Source: Sphagnum compactum
Lineage: Eukaryota; Bryophyta; Sphagnopsida; Sphagnales
Assembly: GCA_965153455.1 (NCBI GenBank)
Contig: OZ234493.1
Span: 23,240,213 to 23,304,212, forward strand
Length of the DNA stretch: 64,000 nucleotides
Direction of reading: 5' to 3'
Made by a program: the position numbers and the translations under genes. The notes beneath the pieces were generated by a model. That model saw nothing but the letters and a program-made list of their open reading frames with translations. It had not been told where the DNA came from and did no database searches. Position 1 is the stretch's first letter, and each line of letters opens with the position of its first letter. Shown here piece by piece: positions 52,160-61,137 of the stretch.

Positions 52160-54299
52160 ATCTGTGGATACAACCTTTTGCTGCCTGTTGTGTCACAACA
52201 TTACATGCACAATCAAGCCATATTATGGTTGCTTAGCTTCAAGTAAGTCTTCTAATAATCCATTTGGAATAAATCCACTAACTATTATTCCACTAAGTTC
52301 CAGTACCCAGTGACTGAAATCTTTGCTATTCAATCTTCTTTATCTTTCAACACATTCTTGGCAAGGATAATTTTTTCCATTCTTGTACTTTTTGTCCTGT
52401 TCTCGAACTTTGAGAAGTGTGTATCAGCCCCATATGTTGCAATTGTTGGAGTCATCATATCCTTGGTTTAGTCTTTTGAGGATGTCAACTAATTGGTAAG
52501 CAATAACTTCCTTTGCAAAATATATTAGAGAAGTACCTTACAAGTCATGAAGCACCACTGACATTTGCAAATAAGTCACACCTCCAAATGTACTCACGTT
52601 AGGATTGGTAAACTGTATTCATAAGAGGTAATTGCTTGGATGCCTTTGTGTGGTATACCAGTGGGTTTTGATAGATGGTAAGTGGCTGGTTGACGTTGCA
52701 AACTATTTGACTTATATCAAATGATATATCAAATGAAAATTTTAGGAGCTCACACTGTATGGTTGTTGTGAGCTCCTAAAGTAGTCATGGAAACTGTAGA
52801 ATGTTGAAAACCTGGAGAAATGATTTGAAATAAGATGCACTAAGTCAGACTACTCATTAGCCCCGTATGAGTTGTCCAATATATGCATCTTTGGTATGTT
52901 TCCAATGTGGATTCAACTCATTACTTGATGTTGTTCAACCTTGGGATGTATTTGGGGACTTAGAAGAACAGATAGTTTCAATAGTGCAATTGAAGATTGA
53001 AAACCTTCACTGTAAAATAAGGCATTTTGATACAATTATATATGATGGACACTAACAATGGGAGCCAACAATAAGTTAAAGATGGATGTTTCCAATTTGG
53101 AATCAGGGCAGGACTTGATGTTTTTCAAACTTTGGGATGTATCTGTGGACCTTGTGGAACAGATAGTTTGAATATTGCAATTGAAGATTTAAAAACATCA
53201 GTCCTAAAACAAGGCATTTTGATACAATTATACAAACTACACTCACAATTTGACTCAAAATAAGTTGTTGGGCAATTGGTTCTTGACCTCTATGCTCCAC
53301 AACCTCTTATATTGCAGCTACCCATTTATCAAGCATGGATAGATCTCAGCATGTTTACTTTTGTGTCACGTTGATGGTAATTTGTTTACCTCTCATATTT
53401 CAACGCAGGGTGCTTAGCTTTGGCTGCCTCCAACATGACTAGTGGGCGCTTATGCTGTTGGCCAAAGAATATTAAATGTTTTACAAGGTCACCCATCCCA
53501 ATAGTATCTGTTTTTCCTTAAAGTCTTACAACCTCTAGAATGTTGTTAAAGCCACTTGTGATCAACTTTGACATGGTAGGTTGTATTTCTTCTTATTCTC
53601 AAGTATTTCTTTTTGTGCATTTGTGGCCTTTAATCATTTCCTGGGATTGTTGTTGGTTTTAGCTTGTGAGGATTTCAGTTTGTGGTTGCATCAATTCCTG
53701 ATTTCCATGCTCGTTTGAAATATGTTTTTTGAAAAAGGAAAAAACATTGTTCGAGTAAATGATAAGCTCTTTTTTCGCTAGTTGTCATAGTTACCATCCT
53801 TTATCCCTGATATAGAAAACATGCGAGATATTGCCTACTGTATATTGATAACATGTTATATCACATAAGGTCCCTGCCTGGCTGTAAAGGGCGTTTCACA
53901 TTTTGTAAGGTCCCAGCCAAGCTGTCATCAATCTGACAGGGTTTTTAAGTAGGAGTCTATTTCTACTGTCCTGTCACAAGTACTTCAAATCCTGGAAGGT
54001 TCTCAAGATACGCCTCTCCCCTATACAAAACTTTCTGTACCTTTTCATCTTCAAGAATGGGATCATGCAATGCTGAAGCTACAGAATATGAGAATTTTAT
54101 CAGTTGTTGAAATTATGTCTACTGTGATCTTTGTATTTCTGGTGATGAATTATTGGAGGTTACCTTGAGATAATCAGTGAAGATGTAAACATCCCCTGGT
54201 GAACATGCCAAGCTGCACTTCACTGGCCACTGGGATCACCAATTGGTAATTCCTGCAAGAACAAAGCCCCTTGCTTAAAATCGGAGAAAGGAATTGGTC
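52160..54299. other. Intergenic region with a local duplication and a hairpin
   Basis: No gene is apparent. A segment of about 140 bp at about 52898-53040 is repeated at about 53089-53233. Shared text includes TTGGGATGTAT.TG.GGAC, GAACAGATAGTTT.AATA and AAGGCATTTTGATACAATTATA. A strong hairpin lies at 52741-52780. The 5' part contains the DLEC1-like 3' UTR. Confidence 0.6.
52741..52780. repeat. 14-bp perfect inverted repeat (hairpin)
   Basis: TTTAGGAGCTCACA at 52741-52754 is perfectly complementary to TGTGAGCTCCTAAA at 52767-52780, with a 12-nt spacer. It is not near a gene end on either strand (the DLEC1-like stop is at 52159). It could be a footprint of a small foldback element. No flanking duplication was seen. 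Confidence 0.85.
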
Positions 54300-55870
54300 T
54301 CACTTACTACAGATTTGCTATGGACTCTCTCTCCAATAGACTTGATGTGCCAGGGTGTTTACTCATACCGCTTTTCACTCTGTCATTGAACATTTGTGCT
54401 GTGCTGAGCTCCCACCTGCCAGCAGAAGCAAGCATGTCTAATTTTCCATAGGAGCAGCTAGCCTGCAGCATTCCCAGGATTCAATTCAACTAGTGGAAAA
54501 GTGCTCTCACATCTCCATATTACCACAATTCTGCAAATACCAAGAAATCCACAAAGAAGCATCAGATTCAAAGGACATTGTGAATTGACAATATCTTCTG
54601 CCTACTTTATATAGCCAGCATGAGCGAGAATATCACACTGACAGAAGGGCAGTTGAAGGTGAACTTATCCATATCACGACCTTGTTGTGTCCAAGAGCAA
54701 AGTGTTCAAATGTCCAAGAGCTTCCCTACCAAGCCCACACATGGCATATCTTGAAGCATAGCAGTCCAAGAGACCACGCTGTGTATAGACATCTTGCTGA
54801 ACATTTCCAACACATCCTCAATGCTCCCACATTTTGCATGCATGTCAACAAGCTTACTACTACTCATGAAGATGTCAGACCCACACCCACTTTGAACAAG
54901 CTGTTTGTGCACATGCATGCCTTCTACAAGTGCTACTGCACAAACACAGCTGTAAGCACTGCCACAAAGGTGAGAAAGGTACTCATTGTTGCACCCTTCA
55001 CACTGCAGTTGTCAAAATAGGTCCAAGACATTTGACGTTGACAATGTTTCACATGTATCAGAATCCTAACGTTCCAAGAGAAAAAATTTCATGCAACCAT
55101 CTGGTGGAGACTCTCCATGCATCCTCTAGGGGACTACCATATTTAACATACATCTAAAAAAGTCTGCTACCCACAAAAAAATCAGAATCACAGCACTTTG
55201 AGTGATCTTGTCATCAACATTTCATCCTTCTTTCAATGCTGAAATCATTGGACAAGCACTCAGAACACCCGCAAAGAGTGACAGAGTGGCCTAGCTTCAA
55301 CCTTTCCATTTTATTTGTGAATGACAATGCTTTTGATCTTTGCACATTTTCACATGGTCCATCATCAATCTCCAAGTGCTAACTAGGACATGCATTGAAA
55401 TATTCAAACAAAGGCAAACCTGTCAAGAATCATGCCTCCTTGCTGCATTTTTTGAAAAAGCTTCAATCTTGCCCAGCTTTAGCATCTCTCACAAGCCTTA
55501 CATTCAGTTGAAACTGCTGGATTTTACAGTTCCCGGTGCCATCATTGCAGCCAGCTCTGCTTCTGCTGATTGTGGGGTTCAAATTGCTGTGGAGCCAGAC
55601 TGTCTCCTCAGTTTCTTCTGTTTAAAATCAGGATATCTTATGTGTCCCTATGGCCAGAAGTCCAAATCCAGCTGATCACCAATGTGCTTCTCACAGCCTG
55701 GTGCAAATTAGGCAATCGTGACAACAAAGAATCATGTATCCTTCACAATCAATTTTTAGCAGCATTTTTTCCATTACCTTGTCAAACTGTGCAGGATCAC
55801 CAGTGTGTAGTACCTGAGAAGAAACAAGCAGCAAAGTTCTTTCACGATCCTTCTCTAGCCTCCCGCAGAT
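54300..55870 (-). pseudogene. DYW-type PPR pseudogene, inverted relative to the intact gene
   Basis: The minus strand matches the neighbouring intact PPR gene from its 5' leader to its E region, with stops and frameshifts. The leader near 55680-55600 matches 57570-57670 (GGACTTCTGGCCATAGGGACAC against GGATTTCTGGTCACAGGGACAT). About 55520-55420 retains the first PPR (VRLVRDAKAGQD). 54706-54918 is still open and reads HKQLVQSG..DIFMSSSKLVDMHAKCGSIEDVLEMFSKM. About 54540-54380 retains LVELNPGNAA and GRWELSTAQMF, equivalent to the E motifs. Several PPR repeats are missing from the middle, and no DYW end is recognisable. It is non-functional as a protein. Confidence 0.85.
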
Positions 55871-57694
55871 AACAGTCAAAACGGGTGAAAAACATAGCAC
55901 CTCAGAGTGGAATTGCTTTCTGATCTCATGGAACTTCTCCACATTCAGTGCATAAGGAGAAACATGCAAATTGGTTTGAAGCAACGTGCACAAAAGATTG
56001 GCAGGTACATCCGATCCAGGCAGATCCAAGCTCAAAACTCAACACAATTGGAAACAAGGAGATGATACTCCAGAGGTTGCTCTTGTTGCTGGTTTTGTCA
56101 CTGCACTTAGACTCACATTCTTTCATGCCAAACTTCAAAGATCCCAAATCCTATGTTCCATGGATTGACTGCCATCATCCCTACACAATTGATTACAGAC
56201 AGAAAAGAAGGCGGCAAAGCAAGGGTTTGAATTGGACTTTGAACAGCCAGATCCTTAGCATAGATGTGCGCTTGACATTCAAACGAAGATCGAGGCACCA
56301 AACAACACACCTGCTGCCGCAGCATTTACTGGAAAGATCACCACACTCATAGCAATTGTAAGAAGAGAAACTACATCGCCTTGAACTTCTCCCTTCCGAT
56401 GTGAATTTCTTATTGCTGCAGACAGGATCCCAGAGTTGGATCACTCAAGAAGAACAAGTAGAGGAGGAGAAGATTTGGAGTTGGTCTGGATGAGGGAGGG
56501 AAGGAGACAAGTTTGTGAAAGCAGACAGAAATTCGTCCGCAAAATTTCTTCCGTGCACGCACATGCGCAACCTTACAACCCTATGAATTTGGTTTTTTCG
56601 TTCCTTTCTGTGATGCGAGGTTCTTGCGCGCGGCAACCTTCAAGAGTATTGCTGTGTGTTTTCCCTCCGCGTTCTCGAATCGATCGCGACATGGATGCAA
56701 ATCTCTCTACTTCATGATCCTTCTTGCTCATGGCAATGCGCGAGCTCATCATACCTGCATCTCGCGTCCGCTTCGGTCTTTGTTTGGGTGAGTCCAGGAC
56801 TTAAATCTTTTTTACACTTCTACTGCACCTTGCAAATTTCTGCTGCTCTCCTCGTTTGTTTCGTGACCCTCAGGTCTGTAATTTTGTTCATACGAGAGCA
56901 AAAAAAGTTGAAGCTATTTCCTATTGATCGTCTCCATTCCGTGGGAGGATTTGAGCGTGCTTAAGAAGAGTCGGGTTGAAGCAACGTTTCTGAGTTTTTC
57001 GCACAACAATAATATCAACTGCTTGCAACAGGTTTTGGTCGTTGCCACAGGGTTCTAGCCTCTTCTGAAAGAGAAGATCGTCCAGTAATCACACCAGCTC
57101 CATTCTCAGGTGCGTATATGTGTTGAATGTTTTTACAAGCTAGCACAAAATTCTCACAGTAAGTGCAGAGCTCCATCTTTGAGTGGTCATAAAAAGGAGA
57201 GCCAGCATCCGAGATGGAATATCTGATTTGTTTCATTCACATTTTTAACCTTGGTTGAAACACCATGCTTTCTCACTGTAGCCTACATCTGTGAGAGCTT
57301 GTATGTTTGTTTTTCATCAGTTTCAGTGGTTGCTTGCAGACAACCAGAGAAGGATTGTAGAGAAGCTTTGGCAAAAATTCTTTTCAGATCCTTCACAATG
57401 GTGGGATCACAGGTTGGAAAAGGTAAATGCAAACTGGTTGCTGCTGGGATTCTTTTGAGGATGTAGCAAGTTGGGAGCAATTTGGGAGCAATCAGTCTTT
57501 GCTGGTTTGTCATGGTGATCACCTGGTTTGCAGCACTTGGCTGTCAGAAATACACAGCTCATGAATGAGAGATTTTGGATTTCTGGTCACAGGGACATGC
57601 AAGGTATCCTGATTTCAAACATAAGAGGACACAGGAGGCACTGTGGCTCAATAACAATTTGAAACCCCCATGGGTTGAATCAAAGCTGGTGGCA
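55871..57694. promoter_or_regulatory. Spacer and 5' leader of the PPR gene
   Basis: This region lies between the inverted pseudogene and the intact PPR gene, including a GC-rich patch around 56440-56780 that may hold the promoter. About 57340-57570 is alignable with the pseudogene's leader at 55620-55880, so the duplicated block extends upstream of the coding region. Minus-strand frames such as 55691-56035 overlap that duplicated leader, so I do not call them genes. Confidence 0.45.
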
Positions 57695-60163
57695 ATGGCT
57701 CCAGGGAGTGTACAAGTGAGCATTTTTCAAAGGAACATACAGCTTGCAAGGTATGCTAAGGCTGGACACTATGAGATGGTATTGAAGCTTTTTCAACAAC
57801 TGCAACAAGAAGAAGGCACAATTCCTGACAGGTTCACTTTTGTTCCAGTGCTCAATGCATGTGCTAGTCTACGAGCACTTGAGGAGGGTAGACACATCCA
57901 TGCACAGATTGTACAAAGTGGTTTTGAGTCAGATGTCTACATTGGTAATAGCCTTGTTGATATGTATGCCAAATGTGGGAGCATAGAGGATTCCTGGAGA
58001 GTTTTCAGCAGGATGCCAACACGTGATTCTGTTGCATGGAATGCATTGATTTCGGGGTATGTGAAATGTGGCCAAGGACACAAGGCATTAGCATTGGCTC
58101 AAGAGATGCAACAAGAGGGGCTGGAACCTGGTGCTGTCACTTTTGTTGCTGTTTTGAATGCATGTGCCAGTGTTTTGGCACTTGAGGAAGGCAGGCGTGT
58201 GCATGAGCACATAATTCGAAGTGGTTTGGAGTCTAACTTATTTGTGGGTAATAGCCTTGTAGACATGTATGTAAAATGTAAAAGCCTGGAGGAAGCATGG
58301 GGAGTCTTCAACAGGATGCCTACACGCAATGTGGTCTCTTGGAATGCTATGATTCTTGGACATGTGAAATGCGGTTATGGGCGGAAGGCATTGGAAGTAT
58401 CTCAACAAATGCAACAGGAGGGGGTGGAGCCTAACACTCTGACCTTTGTGGGAGCACTGAATGCATGTGCTAGTTTAGCAGCACTTGAAGAAGGCAGGCA
58501 TCTGCATCAACAGATTATTCAAAGTGGGTGTGAATCTGATGTTTTAGTGGGTAACAGCCTTGTGGATATGTATGCCAAATGTGGGAGTATAGAAGATGCC
58601 TGGAGGGTGTTCAGTAGGATGCAGGCACATGATGTGTTTGCATGGAGTGCCATAATTCTGGGTTATGTCAAATGTGGGCAAGGGAAGAAGGCCTTGGAAC
58701 TAGCTCAACAAATGCAACTGGAGGGAGTGAAGCCAGACCCTGGTATCTTTGTGGCAGTACTGAATGCATGTGCTAGTGTAATGGCACTTGCAGAAGGAAA
58801 ACTTATTCATTCTCAGATAATTCAGAATGGTTGTGAGTCTGATATATTTGTGGGTAGTAGCCTTGTCGACATGTATTCTAAATGTGGGTGCATATCTGAT
58901 GCTTGGAAGGTATTCAACAGGATGTCCTCACGGAATGTGGTTGCTTGGAATGCTATGATTCTGGGATTTGTGAAATCTGGGCAAGGGCAGAAATCCTTAG
59001 AACTGTTTCGGCAAATGGAACAGAAAGGAGTGGAGCCAGATCCTGTCACATTTGTGGGAGTGCTCAATGCATGTGCCAGTGTATCAGCACTTGAAGAAGG
59101 CAGGCGTATTCATCAACAGATCATTCAAAGTGGTCTTGAGTCAGCTGTTTTTGTTGGTAGTAGCCTCCTTGATATGTATGCCAAATGTGGGAGCATAGAG
59201 GATGCACAGAAGGTGTTCAACAAGATGCCTATGCAGGATGTGATCACATGGACTGCCATGCTCAAGGGATATGCGATGCATGGGCTTGGTAAGGAAGCTC
59301 TCAGACATTTTGAACAGATGTCTCAAGCAGGTCTAGAGATGGATCAAGTCACTTTCATTTCTCTTTTGTCAGCTTGTACCCATGTGGGCCTAGTAGATGA
59401 AGGCCTCTGCTACTTTGAATCCATGGGATCAGTTTATGGTGTTCCTGCAACAGTGGAGCACTATGCCTGCATTGTTGATCTTCTTGGCCGTGCTGGCCAT
59501 CTTCAGGAAGCAGAGGATTTCATCAGTACTATGTCCTGTGAGCCTGCTGCCTCTGTATGGGTAGCTCTCCTTGGTGCTTGCAGGATTCATCATAACATGG
59601 AGATGGGAGAGCGTATTGCAAAACAGCTTGTTGAATTGGACCCTGGGAATGTTGCAAGCTATGTGCTCCTATCAAACATCTATGCTGCTGCAGGCAAGTG
59701 GGATCTCAGTGCAAATGTTCAACGACAGAGATTGGAAAAGGGCATGAAAAAACAGCCAGGGCCAACCTGGATTGAAGTGAATAATGAAATTCACACATTT
59801 GTTGTGGATGATCAAGACCATCCTCAAATGGTTGAAATTCATGCAGAACTGAAGAGATTGTCAGGGCAGATGAAGGATCCCGGATATGTGCCTGATACAA
59901 AACTTGTGCTGCATGATGTAGAGGAAGAAGAGAAGTTGTTTCATTTGTGTCACCATAGCGAGAAGCTGGCTATTGCATATGGGCTGATCAGCACACCTCC
60001 TTATACTCCACTCCGGATTTTCAAAAACCTCCGGATATGTGGCAATTGCCACACATTTACCAAGTTCATTGCAAATCTAGTTAAGAGAGAAATCATAGTC
60101 AGAGATGCCAATTGCTTCCATCACTTTCAGGATGGTCATTGTTCTTGCAGGGATTACTGGTGA
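57695..60163 (+). CDS. PLS-class PPR protein with E and DYW domains (organelle RNA editing factor)
   Basis: A single exon of 822 aa from the first in-frame ATG at 57695. The frame is open back to a stop at 57566 but has no ATG there; an upstream exon joined at the CACAG acceptor near 57590 cannot be excluded. The body is five P-L-S triplets with an exact 101-residue period, each with NACAS...LEEGR.IH and NSLVDMYAKCGSIEDA-like motifs. E and E2 follow, with the PG box PGPTWIEVNNEIHTFVVDD, then a complete DYW domain: HxE at H754/E756, CxxC at C782/C785, and the second zinc site HHFQDGHCSCRDYW ending in DYW. DYW proteins bind organelle transcripts and carry the C-to-U deaminase. The target RNA is unknown. 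No clear transit peptide follows the chosen ATG, which favours a missed 5' exon. Confidence 0.92.
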   Translation: MAPGSVQVSIFQRNIQLARYAKAGHYEMVLKLFQQLQQEEGTIPDRFTFVPVLNACASLRALEEGRHIHAQIVQSGFESDVYIGNSLVDMYAKCGSIEDSWRVFSRMPTRDSVAWNALISGYVKCGQGHKALALAQEMQQEGLEPGAVTFVAVLNACASVLALEEGRRVHEHIIRSGLESNLFVGNSLVDMYVKCKSLEEAWGVFNRMPTRNVVSWNAMILGHVKCGYGRKALEVSQQMQQEGVEPNTLTFVGALNACASLAALEEGRHLHQQIIQSGCESDVLVGNSLVDMYAKCGSIEDAWRVFSRMQAHDVFAWSAIILGYVKCGQGKKALELAQQMQLEGVKPDPGIFVAVLNACASVMALAEGKLIHSQIIQNGCESDIFVGSSLVDMYSKCGCISDAWKVFNRMSSRNVVAWNAMILGFVKSGQGQKSLELFRQMEQKGVEPDPVTFVGVLNACASVSALEEGRRIHQQIIQSGLESAVFVGSSLLDMYAKCGSIEDAQKVFNKMPMQDVITWTAMLKGYAMHGLGKEALRHFEQMSQAGLEMDQVTFISLLSACTHVGLVDEGLCYFESMGSVYGVPATVEHYACIVDLLGRAGHLQEAEDFISTMSCEPAASVWVALLGACRIHHNMEMGERIAKQLVELDPGNVASYVLLSNIYAAAGKWDLSANVQRQRLEKGMKKQPGPTWIEVNNEIHTFVVDDQDHPQMVEIHAELKRLSGQMKDPGYVPDTKLVLHDVEEEEKLFHLCHHSEKLAIAYGLISTPPYTPLRIFKNLRICGNCHTFTKFIANLVKREIIVRDANCFHHFQDGHCSCRDYW
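57854..59370 (+). repeat. 303-bp coding repeats, five copies
   Basis: The word AATGCATGTGC occurs at 57854, 58157, 58460, 58763 and 59066, exactly 303 bp apart each time, within the PPR gene. Each unit encodes one P-L-S triplet of 101 residues. The units remain visibly alike at nucleotide level with no indels. Confidence 0.9.
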
Positions 60164-60732
60164 TGCCAGCAGTCTCTTCTATGTGGAATGGGGAAGGATC
60201 TTTCAGATTGCTTCTGGTATGCATGCACTTTAGGTTTGTGGAATGATGCCTCAGACTGCATGCTGGTAGCTCTTTTTCTAGTGCCTAATTTGATTTTCAG
60301 AGGGAGGGGCAACAAAACATCCTGGCAATGTGAATTGGTGTCTTTTTGTATGAAGTTTGAAAGGAAGAACTTGTAGTGTCAGGGAATGAATTCCACTAGA
60401 AATGCCACTGCAAACAATTGAGGATTCTAGAAGTATGGATATCAACACATCCATCCAGGCAGTGATAACATGGCAGTTCTTCTATCTAGTTACAACCATT
60501 CACGTGCAATGAGTGTGAGGTACCAAATGACACAACTTTCATCCTTTACTGAAGTGCAAAATGTATCCCATGATACAACATTTCCTTTAAGAAATTCACT
60601 TTGACTAACCAAGTTGGGCAGCATTAAGATTACACTCTTCCTGTTATGTGATACTGGGTACAATAGCCCCTCTTTGTTGGGGTTATAAAATGATCATTGT
60701 ATACACACTACCAAACATTCATCACCTGAAGC
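60164..60732. other. Convergent intergenic region
   Basis: This is a short spacer between the PPR stop codon and the stop codon of the minus-strand MLO gene. It presumably contains both 3' UTRs. Nothing else was recognised. Confidence 0.6.
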
Positions 60733-61103
60733 TTACACACTGAATTCTGCATTGTGATCAAATTTATTGTTGCCTCTCTCAGTTTCATCCTCTTGCTGTT
60801 GGTCCCTTCCAGGCATCAGTAGTTTCCCAATGAATGACATTCCACTTGTAGCCCGCCGTGCAGAAAGTGATGCTGATTGCTGCTCAGATGTATTTGGATG
60901 TTCTGATATCTCTATAGTACCTGATCCATCTGGAGGAGACATGAAATGTAGAGAAACAAAGTGCCACATGGTTGTGAGTACTTAAACTGCAGGCATAGCT
61001 TTTTGGTATGTAATCCATTTTGAACCCTCAAGAAACTGCCATGCCCTGAGTTGAAGAGAGAGCTATGCCCAAGCTTTATTTGTGTATTGTCTACGTTAGA
61101 AAT

Positions 61104-61137
<34 letters not shown>

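Noticed and set aside
55691-56035. Minus-strand frame of 114 codons as a separate gene
   Set aside because: It overlaps the pseudogene's leader, which aligns with non-coding sequence upstream of the intact PPR gene. No family was recognised.
56354-56420. Minus-strand exon-like stretch (GEVQGDVVSLLTIAMSVV)
   Set aside because: It resembles a thylakoid-type signal, but no continuing exon could be joined in phase.
57575-57694. Forty extra PPR residues starting at 57575
   Set aside because: That start is TTG. An in-frame stop lies just before at 57566, and the first ATG is at 57695. A spliced upstream exon remains possible.
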